Shown here piece after piece: positions 23,492 to 34,240 of a DNA stretch of 64,000 nucleotides (its first letter is position 1; each line of letters opens with the position of its first letter). The position numbers and the translations under genes are program-made. The notes below the pieces were generated by a model, which had not been told where the DNA came from, made no database searches, and worked only from the letters and a program-made list of their open reading frames with translations. This DNA comes from Phyto melanocephala (lineage: Eukaryota > Arthropoda > Insecta > Diptera > Rhinophoridae). The stretch is taken from positions 80,936,213-81,000,212 of the forward strand of contig OW799236.1 of NCBI GenBank assembly GCA_941918925.1, written 5' to 3'.

Positions 23492-24410
23492 TTATTTATT
23501 TATTTAATAAAAGTCTGTCCTTACAGATAAAAAAAAAAAATACATGCAAAAAATAAACTTAGCTTATTACAAACATTTAAGAATAATATTACGTTTAATT
23601 ATATTAACATTTAAAGAAAAATCAATGAAATTATAAAAATCATTGTAGTTTTTCGATATTCTCCTTAGTGGGTCAGCATCAGCGTAGTTAGTTTGAAGAC
23701 ATCTAGGATAAAGAAGAGTGAAATTCCGAGTAGCTGTAAGTGAAACATTAAAGTTAATATTACTCAGCAAAAATTCAGAATTAACAGAACCATTTAATAA
23801 GGTCACCATTTAAGTTGCATTAAGCATAATTCGTCTACCTTATAACGTTGGCAACTTAATCGTAGCAAGTCTAGTTGTTTACTGCAGAACGTTTCTATCA
23901 GGATCCCATGTTGTATGACCTAAACAAAATAGAAGGTATTGTTTCTGAACAGATTCGATTCGATCCTTCTGAAAATTGGTATAAGGATCCCAAATAATAG
24001 ATCCGAATTCAAGAATAGGTCTTACTAATGAGGAGTACAACCGTACAGTTATTTATGGTTCCGTAAACTCTTTAGTGTAACGTTTTATAAAAGCGAGAAC
24101 ACCACGAGATTTGTTTACCATCATAACAATATGGTTCTTGAAATTTAGTTCAGGGTCAAAAAGAACGCCTAAATCCAAAAACTCCGAAACCAGTTTAAGT
24201 TGATAACCACCCAGAAAAAAAAACACAACCAGCATTCCAATTTCTTGAAAATCTCATATTTTTGCATTTTTTTAAGTTGAGTGTCATTAAATTAATATTG
24301 CACCATTCGAAAAATTTATTCAAATCATGTTGTAACTGAGTTCTATCCTGAATATTCTTGTAACTAAGAAAAATCTTTACGTCATCAGCATACATTAAGT
24401 ACCTACCTAC
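23492..24410 (-). pseudogene. jockey-like LINE, 3' part of reverse transcriptase, minus strand
   Basis: Minus-strand frames read YADDVKIFLSYKN at the 5' border, then LHDLNKFFEWCNINLM, LNLKKCKNMRFSR, FLDLGVLFDPELNFKNHI, VNKSRGVLAFIKRYTKEF, and after further decay LLYPRCLQTNYADADPLRR. These are the RT palm end and thumb of jockey-type LINEs. Frameshifts separate the pieces. The 3' end reads CTGTAAGGACAGACTTTTA-TTAAATAAATAAATAAA, a typical (AAAT)n terminus. The copy is truncated right at the YADD box. Confidence 0.8.
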
Positions 24411-24417
24411 CTACCTT
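24401..24417. repeat. (CCTA)n microsatellite
   Basis: ACCTACCTACCTACC directly abuts the truncated 5' edge of the LINE. Confidence 0.85.
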
Positions 24418-25179
24418 GTTTCAGATTTTTGCTAGAAAATAACATTTTTAAATATTATCTAATAATTCACATAAAATAATCAATTATTCTTACCTTGTAT
24501 TAAATTATTGTGACTTAAAAAAATCAGTTTGTTTTCTATGACAATGTTGAAGTAAATAAAAATCAGCCCATTTATTTAAAACTGTGTATGTAATTATAAT
24601 TACAAGTTTATTAATATGGAAGCAATTTAGCGAAGTGCAAACATTATTCCAGTGTCGATAATGTATTACCCGTTTGACGTTTAGTGTATTTAAATTATTA
24701 CATTTGTACTCTTTGTAATTGTGGTTAATATGTGCTTAATTGGCTTCATTTATTTATGAATATTTATTTTTTATAATCAGCAATCAGTACTACTTAACAA
24801 ACAGTAACAACTTTCCAATAAAAAATATAAAAAACGTATTGAGTCCTTCAACATTATCTACATGTTTAAGGGTTAGTTAAAAGTATTACTTAATTAAAAA
24901 AATTTTGTTATATTAAAATGAATGCATTGATAAAAAGATGGAAAATTAGGCGGATTATTTTTTAATCATCGTATGTTTCAATTGTAAATTTACAGAAAAT
25001 GTCTTTTAATTTTTAAAACAACTACAATGATCTACTAGGGCTAAGCAAGTCATGATAAATTAAATCATAATTCCACAAAATATAAAACATTGTTCAAACA
25101 GTATCTGCCACAATTTGCTTCTATTGGCGTTCTTTGTTATATCAGCAAAATCTTATAGTGAACTAGATTTTGAGAGTCT
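24411..25179. other. AT-rich stretch, nothing recognised
   Basis: No repeats or coding similarity were seen. Confidence 0.5.
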
Positions 25180-26169
25180 TTTAATAACGGCAACATTGCT
25201 TTTTTGGTTCTTCTAGATCACTTGAAAGCATTTGATATGGTAAACCACAATGTACTTGCTATCAAATTTAATACAATATTTACCTTTACGCCATCTGCAA
25301 CTGATCTTGTACCTTCGTATTTAAATAATCGGTATCAATTTGTACAAGTAAATAATAAAAGTTCCCAGCGTTTTCCAGCAAAGAAGGGCGTTCCTCAAGG
25401 TTCAGCTCTGGGACCACTCTTATTCTCTATGTATTTAAGTGATTTGCCGTAACATGTGTCTTCTTGGAAAGTTCATATGTACGCAGACGACATATTTAGC
25501 AAAATAGAAACATTGAAAGATAGTGTTGTCAAAATAAATTTAGACTTGTTCAAACCTTGGCGTTAGCTTAAAGTTATCTCTCACCTGGTCAGATCGTATT
25601 AACGATGCCACCGGAAGAACATTTTCTGTGACACGTTTTCTTTGGTGGACTCAACCACTTAAACTTTTTCATATGCGCATACTACTTACCAGAACCTTCT
25701 TAATACAAACCTTACTAAGTATATGGATGTGAACTGTTTTCTAGTTGTGACTTTTCCAGAAGCCGAAAATGAACTTTAGCATTAAAATCTATACTAAGAT
25801 ACGTTTTTATTTAAGATCGTCAAAAATAACACCATAAATTGTATTATAATTCTCTGTGATCTTACTTATACTCATGCATAAAAGAGTTTTTACACACGAA
25901 CCTCTTTGTCCTATTTGTTAAATCGCCTTAAATTAACTCGTTCGCGGAGAAACAATGATATTGTATAAATAAAATATAAAAGTCTTGTGTCCGGAACATT
26001 CTGTTTTTGAACAACGCAACACATTTCAGGAAAGAAATCTATAATATATTCATTCATTAATTTTTAAAAAATTTTTTGTTGTTGTTAATTTTTGTACTAC
26101 CAACTTAAAATTTAAGAAAAATAAATGCTTTTAAGTTTTTATTGTAATTATTATTATTTTTGTTTTTTT
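25180..26169 (+). pseudogene. jockey-like LINE, RT part (5' segment of an interrupted copy)
   Basis: The frame reads [20 protein letters not shown] (motif A, catalytic Asp in AFD), [32 protein letters not shown] (motif B) and, after a stop, VHMYADDIFSKI (YADD present). The following thumb and C-terminal region is decayed but traceable to about 26030. A stop after SDLP and several frameshifts make it a pseudogene. It continues on the far side of the DINE at 27991, so that DINE inserted into its 3' UTR. Confidence 0.8.
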
Positions 26170-27990
26170 ATACCCGCCACCAAAAAAATGGTGGGGGTAT
26201 ATTCATTTTGTCATTCCGTTTGTAACACATCGAAATATCCATTTTAGACCCCATAAAGTATATATATTCTGAATCAGGGTTTGATTTGATGACGATCTAG
26301 CTATGTCCGTCCGTCTGTTGAAAGCACGATAGAGGTCGCACCGAAAAAGCTAGGGGGCTCAAATTTTGCCAGAATCTTTCTTATAGACAAGGTTTGTTTG
26401 TGTTGTTGTGGTATTGAAAATGGGCTAAATCGGAATATTAGGAAGAGAGTTATAGCTCGAAAAGCAAGAGTAGGTCGGAAAAACCGTGTCCTTCGAACAT
26501 CGAATAAAATGGAATTGTGTCCAAACGCATTAACGTAGAGTCATGAAACTTTGAATATATATTTCCTGAGTAAAAACAATATTTTTCCCCGAAAATTATC
26601 TAAATCTATGCATTAGGAGAGGAGTTATCGATCAAAATGTACGAAAATTTATACCGCACAGTGTATTTTTCAGTATATTTAAAAACAAAAACGTCATAAA
26701 AGCAACAAAAATGGATGTACGACTCTGAAATTTTGCACACTTTGCTTTTTGGTAAGACGCTTTTTTTTAACGGAAAATCAATGTGCCACGCCCACTTTTA
26801 CGCCCACCTCCCATATAACGTTTTACCCAAAATTCATATAATTTCTCAATTAATAAAGATTTTGGAATAATAAAGGGCTATATTGAAAGACCTAAGATGT
26901 ACTCATTCGCAAAAATAACTTTGGCACGCCTACTACAACGCCCACTTTTCACGTTATCTACCGTTAATGAAATTTAAAAGCTCATAAAACCGCCAAAATT
27001 AGAGGTATGATGATAAAATTTGCTACGTATACCCTTCTAATCAATGTAGTTGTTGTGCCAAAAAGTTTAGGTGACACGCCCACTTTAACACCTACATACA
27101 TATAACGGTTTATCTTAAATTCATGTAATTTCTCTAATGACAAAGTTTTTGGGAAAATAAAGGTCTATATTTAAATATATAAACTGTATTTATTAGCAGA
27201 AACTTAATTAACACGCCTACTTTAATGCCCACTTTCATTGAAAGACTACATTTACAAATACATTTTAGTAGCATATCAAAGTAAAAGTAAAACACAAAGT
27301 ATTTAGGATATTATTATTATTTCTTTTTGTAATTATAATATTTGTATGGTTCAATTATGTATTTAACAAAATATCGGCCCCCCCCATCCTTGGCGCCACT
27401 CCTCTATCTGATGGTCCAAATTTTCAATGACAATGTTGATTCTCAATTGTTGGGCACGATGATGAGGCGAGGTTGCCACACTTTTGCAAAAAACAGCAAT
27501 GGTTCCCATTAAATGAATTAAGAAGTCATTCAAAGATTTTCTAACATTTTATACAGACCTGTTTTGCAGAAATTTAAATATTTTTTACAATTCTCCCGAT
27601 TGTGGACGAATTTGAACGATTATGTTGATCAAAAGAATTACGAAGTGCACAAAATGCATTTTGATTTGAACGCCCATTTTTATAAAAAACCTGAATAACT
27701 TTAAAGCGTTGCTCATTTGCGTATCTTTCCACGGATCAAATTGAGTAAGTTTGAGATTGAGAAATGTTAGGTGAAATGCAGAAAACAAATTTAAAGACTA
27801 GGTGTAGTTCACCTTCAACAGGGGCCCTTAAAAATTAACCACCCTCTACAAAGAAAGTGATACATATTTTATTATAAAGAGATTATTCTATAGCGATTTA
27901 CAAAATAATAAATATTGTGCTTTAATTGTACAAAAATTGGTGGTGGGTATAAAAGATTCGGCACAGCCGAATATAGTGCTCTTGCTTGTT
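26170..27990 (+). mobile_element. long DINE-type element with internal tandem repeats (plus copy)
   Basis: The 5' end is the hairpin TACCCGCCACCA-(A)n-TGGTGGGGGTA (26171-26199). It is followed by TTTTGTCATTCCGTTTGTAA, CCCCATAAAGTATATATAT and GTCCGTCCGTCTG. The middle holds about 1.7 units of a 288-bp repeat rich in CGCCCAC. Then comes a captured mariner 5' end, and the 3' end is the hairpin ATTCGGC-ACA-GCCGAAT plus ATAGTGCTCTTGCTTGTT. It sits within the 3' UTR of the LINE 25180-28136. The same family occurs inverted at 29468-31892. Confidence 0.85.
27400..27840 (-). pseudogene. captured mariner 5' end inside the DINE (minus strand)
   Basis: From 27840 leftward the sequence reads GGTGGTTAATTTTTAAGGG (mariner terminal repeat; the same start as the copy at 48.6-49.3 kb). 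The N-terminal transposase pieces QNAFCALRNSFDQHNR and SSTIGRIV follow. The opposite-orientation DINE carries the same segment, so it was captured before the DINE was copied. No catalytic domain is present. Confidence 0.65.
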
Positions 27991-28136
27991 GTATTTGTTT
28001 TCTTTTTAATTTTAAATTTATGATAAATATTTGTATTGTTTTTAAATATTAATTGTGTATATATGACATTAATTCTACCCTAAAATTTATAAGGACTTTG
28101 GTCTTGTTGTGTTAGAATCCAAATAAATAAATAAAT
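27991..28136 (+). mobile_element. 3' terminal segment of the interrupted jockey-like LINE
   Basis: It is AT-rich 3' UTR ending TTATAAGGACTTTGGTCTTG...AAATAAATAAATAAAT, a typical jockey-clade terminus. It resumes the LINE broken by the DINE at 26170-27990. Confidence 0.7.
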
Positions 28137-28274
28137 AAATTTTGTATTGTACTTAACTAGATATAAATAGTGATATGTTTGTTATATTTTTATAAATTAT
28201 ATCTCAATAAGAAAGCACTTTTCCAAAAGACACTCTTCAATTTAGTATGAAATAAAACATACGTTATATAGCCT

Positions 28275-28860
28275 AAACGGCTTTGAAGACATTAACCTTT
28301 TTATTATATTTTCTATAACTTTTTGCACAGATATGTGGCTGTTTCTCACCGATGGTGCTTTGGATCTCGGATTTGAGTTAAGGAATTGTTTTTGGTTTAT
28401 TCGCTTAAGTCAGAGATTTCACAAAGCTCCAAAGCGAAGAACTGCATGGCGTTAAATTACGTGAATTTGGTGGCCAGTTGAGATAATTTGTTTTGTAAAT
28501 CTTTGCTGCAATAAATAGATTATTTCATGCGCGGTGTGGCAGATGGCGCCATCTTGCTAAAACCACATGTCGTCCAAATCCATGTCGTGTAGATGAAGCC
28601 ACAAGAACTCCGTTATTATGTACCTGCAACGACAGTAATAGTCACTGTAATTTCTGCCCCATTTTAAAAAAAAGTAAGGCCTAATCACGATGCCTGAAAA
28701 TAATACGCACCAGACAGTTGCTTTTGTGGCTGATTTAATTGTTTGTTTTGAAACAAAATTCGAAAATTTTCTGTATCCACGAAGTCATTTAGATAGAAAT
28801 GTGTTTCATCGGAGAAAATAAAAAAATTATTTTTTGTGTTACAACCATTTTTCTTTAGTT
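28275..28860 (-). pseudogene. mariner transposase pseudogene in the palindrome spacer, minus strand
   Basis: On the minus strand the sequence reads FSDETHFYLNDFVD (first catalytic Asp kept), then YIITEFLWLHLHDMDLDDMW. Next is F-stop-QDGAICHTAHEIIYLLQQRF, with TAG in place of the usual CAG and the second Asp kept. Then, in a shifted frame, ANKPKTIP and LKSEIQSTIGEKQPHIC. The third-Asp block is lost to a frameshift. It belongs to the same mariner family as the copy at 54.1-54.9 kb (ANKPKAILELKSD). It is dead, with at least three stops. Confidence 0.8.
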
Positions 28861-29467
28861 TCCTGATTTATGGTAATACAAATTATATCAAGCAAATAGT
28901 AGGAAGTAAAAATACAATAAAATTTTATGAAACAAAAATTTATAATAATTTTTTTTTTACTTTTAAATAAACCTTAAAAGATGCTCTTTTCACTTAGGTA
29001 TCAAAAGTTTATTTTTATTTTTAAGTGGACGAGACAAGGTGCATTTTTAATAGAGAATATGTTTTGAATATGTCGAGTTTTTTTATCAATTGCGAGATTT
29101 TATTTAAAATCAAAAATTATATTAATGGAGTAGATCCGAAGGTTGTGTATATTCATCAAGATAACAATGTAAAAATAAATATTTTACGCAACTACAGGCA
29201 TGGAAAGATTATGGTTGTGGTAATCATAATTTAAAGACAATAGACAATAAAGGAATTATATGATTGTGGTTAAAACATGTAATGGTTGCCAGTCATCAAT
29301 ATTATAATTAAAAAAAAATATTAAACAATAATCATATTCACTTTTCAAATTCAAATTATTGCTTTGTGTTGTTAGTTGTATTGATTGTATTCACATGCGC
29401 AGTCGCTATTTTTGTTTGTATATTTTTTCAAACGTCAAACTTAAAAAAAATTGATTATTTTAACAAG
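28861..29467. other. AT-rich stretch, nothing recognised
   Basis: This is the spacer between the mariner relic and the inverted DINE. A 69-codon AT-rich frame at 29025 has no recognisable motif. Confidence 0.5.
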
Positions 29468-29848
29468 AACAAGTAAGAGCACTATATTCGGCTGTGCCGA
29501 ATCTTTTATACCCACCACCAATTTTGTGTACATTTAAAGCGCAATATTTATTATTTTGTTAATCACTATGGAATAATCTTTTTAAAATAAAATATGTATT
29601 ACTTTCTTTATAGAGGGTAGTTAATTTTTAGGGGCCCCTGTTGAAGGTGAACCACACATAAGCAACAAGTTTTTTTTTGCATTTCATTTGACATTTCTCA
29701 ATCTCAGACTAACTTAATTTGAACAGTGGAAAGATACCTAAATGAGCAACGCGTTAAAGTTATTCAGGTTTAATTATTTATTTTAGTTGATCTCTTTTTT
29801 TAAATTTTCATATTTAAATATCCAATTTTTGTATTTAAATTCTCAATA

Positions 29849-29878
29849 TTTCGCTACTCCTTCGTGTAGCATCTTCAG
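29849..29878 (-). ncRNA. hammerhead-ribozyme-like core
   Basis: Minus strand: CTGAAGA (consensus CUGANGA), a 5-bp stem GCTAC/GTAGC closed by an 8-nt loop, then GAAA. Flanking AATTTT and AAAAATT could form stem I. Stem III is weak and the cleavage triplet is not canonical with confidence, so the ribozyme may be inactive. Confidence 0.35.
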
Positions 29879-29885
29879 GAAAATT

Positions 29886-29942
29886 CATTATTATTAATTA
29901 TTAATTATTAATTAATTAATTAATTATTATTAATTAATTACT
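29886..29942. repeat. (TAAT)n-type simple repeat
   Basis: TTATTAATTATTAATTA-type units lie inside the 194-bp insertion. Confidence 0.9.
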
Positions 29943-30211
29943 TGTAAATTAATTTTCAGGTTTAATATTCAGGTTTTTTTATGAAAATGGGCGTTCAAAA
30001 CAAAATGCATTTTATGCACTTCGTAATTCTTTTGATCAACATAATCCTGCCTTCTTAGTTCGTTGAATGGGAACCACTGCTGGTTTTTGCGATAGTGTGG
30101 CAAAAGAGCAGTCAACATCGCCTCATCATCATGCCCAGCAATTGAGCATCACCATTGTCATTGAAAATTTGGACCATCAGATACTTCGATATGCTACTAA
30201 AATGCTTTTGT

Positions 30212-31262
30212 AAATGTTGTCTTTCAATGAAAGTGGGCGTTAAAGTAGGCGTGTAAATAAAAATTCTGCTAATAAATACCACTTAGATATTTTAATATAG
30301 TCCTTTATTTTCCCAAAAATTTTGTCAATAGAGAAATTAGATGAATGTTAGATAAACCGTTATATGGGAGGTAGGCGTTAAAGCGGGCGTGTCACCCAAG
30401 CTTTTTGGCACAACAAATACATTGATAAGAAGGATATATGTAACAAATTTCATCATCATACCTCTAGTTTTGTCGTTTTTAAGAGCTTTTAAATTTCATT
30501 AACGGTAGATAACGTGAAAAGTGGGCGTTATAGTAGGCGTGCCAAGTTGTTTTTGCGAATGAGTACAACTTAGATGTTTCAATATACCCCTTTATTATTC
30601 AAAAATTTTTATTAATAGAGAAATTATATGAATTTCAGGTAAAGCGTTATATGGGAGGTGGGCGTAAAAGTGGGCGTGGCCCCTTAATTTTCTGGCACAG
30701 TAATGACATTGCCTAGGGGGCTATACGTAGCAAATTTTATCATCATACCTCTAATTTTGGTGGTTTTATGAACTTTTAAATTTCATTAACGGTAGATAAC
30801 GTGAAAAGTGGGCGTTATAGTAGGCGTGTCAAAGTTGTTTTTGCGAATGAGTACAGCTTAGATGTTTCAATATAGCCCTTTATTATTCCAAAATTTTTAT
30901 TAATAGAGAAATTATATGAATTTTAGGTAAAACGTTATATGGGAGGTGGGCGTAAAAGTGGGCGTGGCACCTTATTTTTCTGGCAGAGTAATGAGATTGC
31001 CTAGGGGGATATACGTAGCAAATTTTATCATCATACCTCTAATTTTAGCGGTTTTATGAGCTTTTAAATTTTAATAACGGTAGATAACGTGAAAAGTGGG
31101 CGTTATAGTAGGCGTGTCAAAGTTATTTTTCCGAATGAGTACAACTTAGGTGTTTCAATATAGCCCATTATTATTCCAAAATCTTTATTAATAGCGAAAT
31201 TATATGAATTTTAGCTAAAACGTTATATGGGAGGTGGGCGTAAAAGTGGGCGTGGCATATTG
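30212..31262 (-). repeat. 288-bp tandem repeats of the DINE core (about 3.7 units)
   Basis: The landmark AACGGTAGATAACGTGAAAA recurs at 30501, 30788 and 31076, spacings 287 and 288. Each unit also has GTGGGCGTTATAGTAGGCGTG and ATATGGGAGGTGGGCG. The plus-strand DINE has only about 1.7 units, so unit number differs between copies. Confidence 0.9.
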
Positions 31263-31715
31263 ATTTTCCGTTGCAAAAAAGCCCCTCACCAAAAAGCAAA
31301 GTGTGCAAAATTTCAGAGTCGTACATCCAATTTTGTTGCTTTTATGGCGTTTTTGTTTTTAAATATACCGAAAAATACACTGTGCGGTATAAATTTTCGT
31401 ACATATTGATCGATAACTCCTCTCCTAATGCATAGATTTAGATAATTTTCGGGGAATAATATTGTTTTTACTCAGGAAATATATATTCGAAGTTTCATGA
31501 GTCTACGTTAATCCGTTTGGACACAATTCCATTTTATTCGATGTTCGTAGGACACGGTTTTTTCGACCTACTCTTGCTTTTCGAGCTATAACTCTCTTCC
31601 TAATATTCCGATTTAGCCCATTTTCAATACCAAACAAACCTTGTCTATAAGAAAGATTCTGGCAAAATTTGAGCCCCCTAGCTATTTCGGTGCGACCTCT
31701 ATCGTGCTTTCAACA

Positions 31716-31757
31716 GACGGACAGACGGACAGACGGACAGACGGACAGACGGACGGA
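31716..31757. repeat. (GACAGACG)n microsatellite
   Basis: This is the GTCCGTCTGTC microsatellite typical of DINE 5' arms, in reverse. It is expanded relative to the partner copy at about 26307. Confidence 0.95.
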
Positions 31758-31892
31758 CATAGCTAGATCGTCATCAAATCAAACCCTGATTCAGAATATA
31801 TATACTTTATGGATCTAAAATGGATATTTCGATGTGTTACAAACGGAATGACAAAATGAATATACCCCCACCATTTTTTTGGTGGCGGGTAT

Positions 31893-33494
31893 AAAAAGAG
31901 TAGTTGAAACAAATTATTATTAAAAAATTTTTACTTTGATTGCTTTGAAATCACATTATGATTTAACATAATATTAAATAGTTATTTATAATGTCAAAGG
32001 ATTTTGAGTATTATATTATTTTTGCAAAGACATCTTACTATTTTAGTTATTATAATATTGTTAATCATAGCATTTTTAAGGGACAACCATATCGAGGTTT
32101 TTATGAAAAGTGAACACTTAAGGTTTTAATTCAAGCAAACACTTGATTATCGTAACGAAATGAATAATTAAACAAAATAAAAGTAATTATTACTAGTTTC
32201 CGGTAACCAAATATTGTTACACAAATAATTAAATAACCGTTGTGATTATGTCGCAACCATGGTTTTTCTTTGCTCGTAGATTTTAATTAAACTTAAGTTA
32301 TCAATTCGAATAATATTTGTTTATATTAAAAATTAGTCTAAACATTCTACAATTTAAGTTTACAAATTTGAAAAATTTTATTTAAAACTAGAGACAATAT
32401 TTAGCTGACATACAAATATGTGTAGAAATCAATATGTATATGTATTCTAATACATGTAAGCATATACATACAAAAATATAAGAGCTTAAAGAAAACCAAG
32501 AAGATAACAAGTTTTTACAACACACCAGAAAAACACAAGCCACAAACCGCAAAAACTACAAAAAAAAATTCAAGAAAATTACGAAAGAAAACTCTGGAGA
32601 GTAACTTCAAGTTTTCAATCGCGATAAGCGGAAATATAAGATTTCCATTTATATATCCCGTCAGGCAATAAGAAGACAAAAACAAAGATAGAAGTAGGAA
32701 GAGGAAATGCAAACACACAACGCATATCAACAAAAGCAAGTTATGAAACAAAAAGAAATGCCAAAATAGAAACAGTAATAATTCTAGAGAAATGTCGACT
32801 GATACCTAAGCACAGATAAACCTCAAACTAGTAACGCTGCCAAAGAATTTGAGAAATGTTCTAGTGGTGAACTAAAGAAATGGCATATTAAAATTGGAAA
32901 ATAACCTTAAGGTTAAGATTGCAAGGTAATTTGATTCAATTCCTCAGATAGGCACGTTATGTCACAATTATTTTTTTTTTAATTTTTGATCCACTTTTTG
33001 TAAGAAGAAATTATTCTTTAAGTAGAGTTGCCAAAAGTTTAGAAAATCTTTAAGTTGAAAGAGAGTGTCTAAAGAATAAGTTTTATGGAGTATAAATAGC
33101 ATAGATTGAGGATGTTATAAATATGTAAATAAATTATTACAGTTCATTAACCTATTTCGATATTGTCGTAGCACTTTCTACATTTCTTGTGATGAGAGCT
33201 CAAAAATAATGAAAACAATGGTAAAAAATTATGACGTATATGTTGCGAAACCCTGATATAAACCTTCTTTGTCCTTTTTTTTATCTTATAGTCATATGTC
33301 TCAAACCTGTCCCAATAACTTGTCGATTTTCATGAATGTAGATATAACATATGGCAGTATTAAGAAAGAAATTATCATAAATTTTAAAGTGTTTAAAATC
33401 GATTGTACTCGTAGGTTGAAACGTTTTAAAATAGCAGAAAAACTAAATATTTAAATATTATAAAAAAAAATTAAAATAAATTGTTTAAAACTTA
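31893..33494. other. AT-rich stretch, no gene recognised
   Basis: An A-rich, CAAACACACAACG-containing part at 32500-32780 resembles fly untranslated-exon composition but has no supporting motif. Other frames are short. Confidence 0.5.
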
Positions 33495-33830
33495 ATTAAT
33501 ATTCAATATTCGGCTGTACTGAAACTAATATACCCTGCACACAGTTTGATCATGCATTGAACATCAGTGACAACTTTATGGGGCAACTGAGACCAAAGGT
33601 TAGGTAGAACAGGCATAACAAACGTTGCAAGAATTTTTATAGAATCTGCAAAATTATAAAAAAATTTCTTTAATCGCAATATTCGTATACGCAATCGCGT
33701 ATTTTCGCTAATATTTATATCTGCTAGTAATATGGAATGTAAATTGGGCATAAAAAAGTTTATTTTAATATGTATATTTTGTAAAATTACAAACGGAATG
33801 ACAAGTTTATATAAACCCTTTTACACTCTC
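33495..33830 (-). mobile_element. short DINE-1-like element, minus strand
   Basis: The left end has the decayed 3' hairpin (ATTCGGCTGTACTGAA) next to TATACCCTGCACACAG. The right end has ACAAACGGAATGACAAG and TATAAACCCTTTTACACTC. It is about 335 bp, with the middle mostly deleted. Confidence 0.65.
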
Positions 33831-34240
33831 ATCTAAAGCGCATTAAAACAGGTTAACTTAAGAAAAATAACTGGTTAACTTTTTGGTTTGTTAGAGCTTA
33901 GAAAAAAACCAGTTTTGGTTTTAAATATTTTTCAAAGATAAAAAAATTTTTTCAATTTAGATATTTTTAATTCTGTATTTTTATTTTATTCTTTAAGATT
34001 AAACTACAGTATTTAGCTAATTCACAAGAGCCTTAACTGTCGTGTTGTTATAATGTCATAATTTTGAAAAATTTTAATTGATCTAATAATTTTAAAACAA
34101 ATTTGAATTTAATTTGTTTTTTAATTAAAATAAATTTAAAATTTGAGCAAAGGTTGAACTTTATTACAATACTCTTTATATATTCTGTACATGCAACGTG
34201 CTGGATTATTTATGTTCCGAATCTTCTTATACTATTCATC
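33831..34240. other. AT-rich stretch, nothing recognised
   Basis: Three copies of a (A)ACYGGTTAAC/ACCAGTTTTGG-like word occur at 33845-33925. No gene. Confidence 0.5.

Larger units (their letters stand above)
29772..29965 (-). mobile_element. 194-bp insertion with target duplication, candidate Penelope-like 3' fragment
   Basis: TATTCAGGTTT flanks it on both sides (29761-29771 and 29966-29976). The other DINE copy has the uninterrupted (empty) site. On the minus strand the insert contains CTGAAGA, a GCTAC/GTAGC stem and GAAA, the core order of a hammerhead ribozyme, plus a (TAAT)n tract. Hammerhead motifs are known from the terminal repeats of Penelope-like retroelements. The assignment to that class is inference. 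Confidence 0.5.
29610..30130 (+). pseudogene. captured mariner 5' end inside the minus-strand DINE, split by an insertion
   Basis: GTTAATTTTTAGGGG marks the mariner terminal repeat. EQRVKVIQV (to about 29771) and then NGRSKQNAFYALRNSFDQHN (from about 29980) are the transposase N-terminus, broken by a 194-bp insertion exactly between IQV and FYENG-like residues. No catalytic region. Confidence 0.7.
29468..31892 (-). mobile_element. long DINE-type element with internal tandem repeats (minus copy)
   Basis: The 3' end lies at the left: AACAAGTAAGAGCACTATAT with hairpin ATTCGGC-TGT-GCCGAAT. The 5' hairpin is at the right: ACCCCCACCATTTTTTTGGT GGCGGGTA. The order of blocks mirrors 26170-27990. It is longer because it has about 3.7 copies of the 288-bp unit and a 194-bp insertion. 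A (GACAGACG)n tract lies at 31716-31757. It has no coding capacity; frames over the GGGCGT repeats are not genes. Confidence 0.85.
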
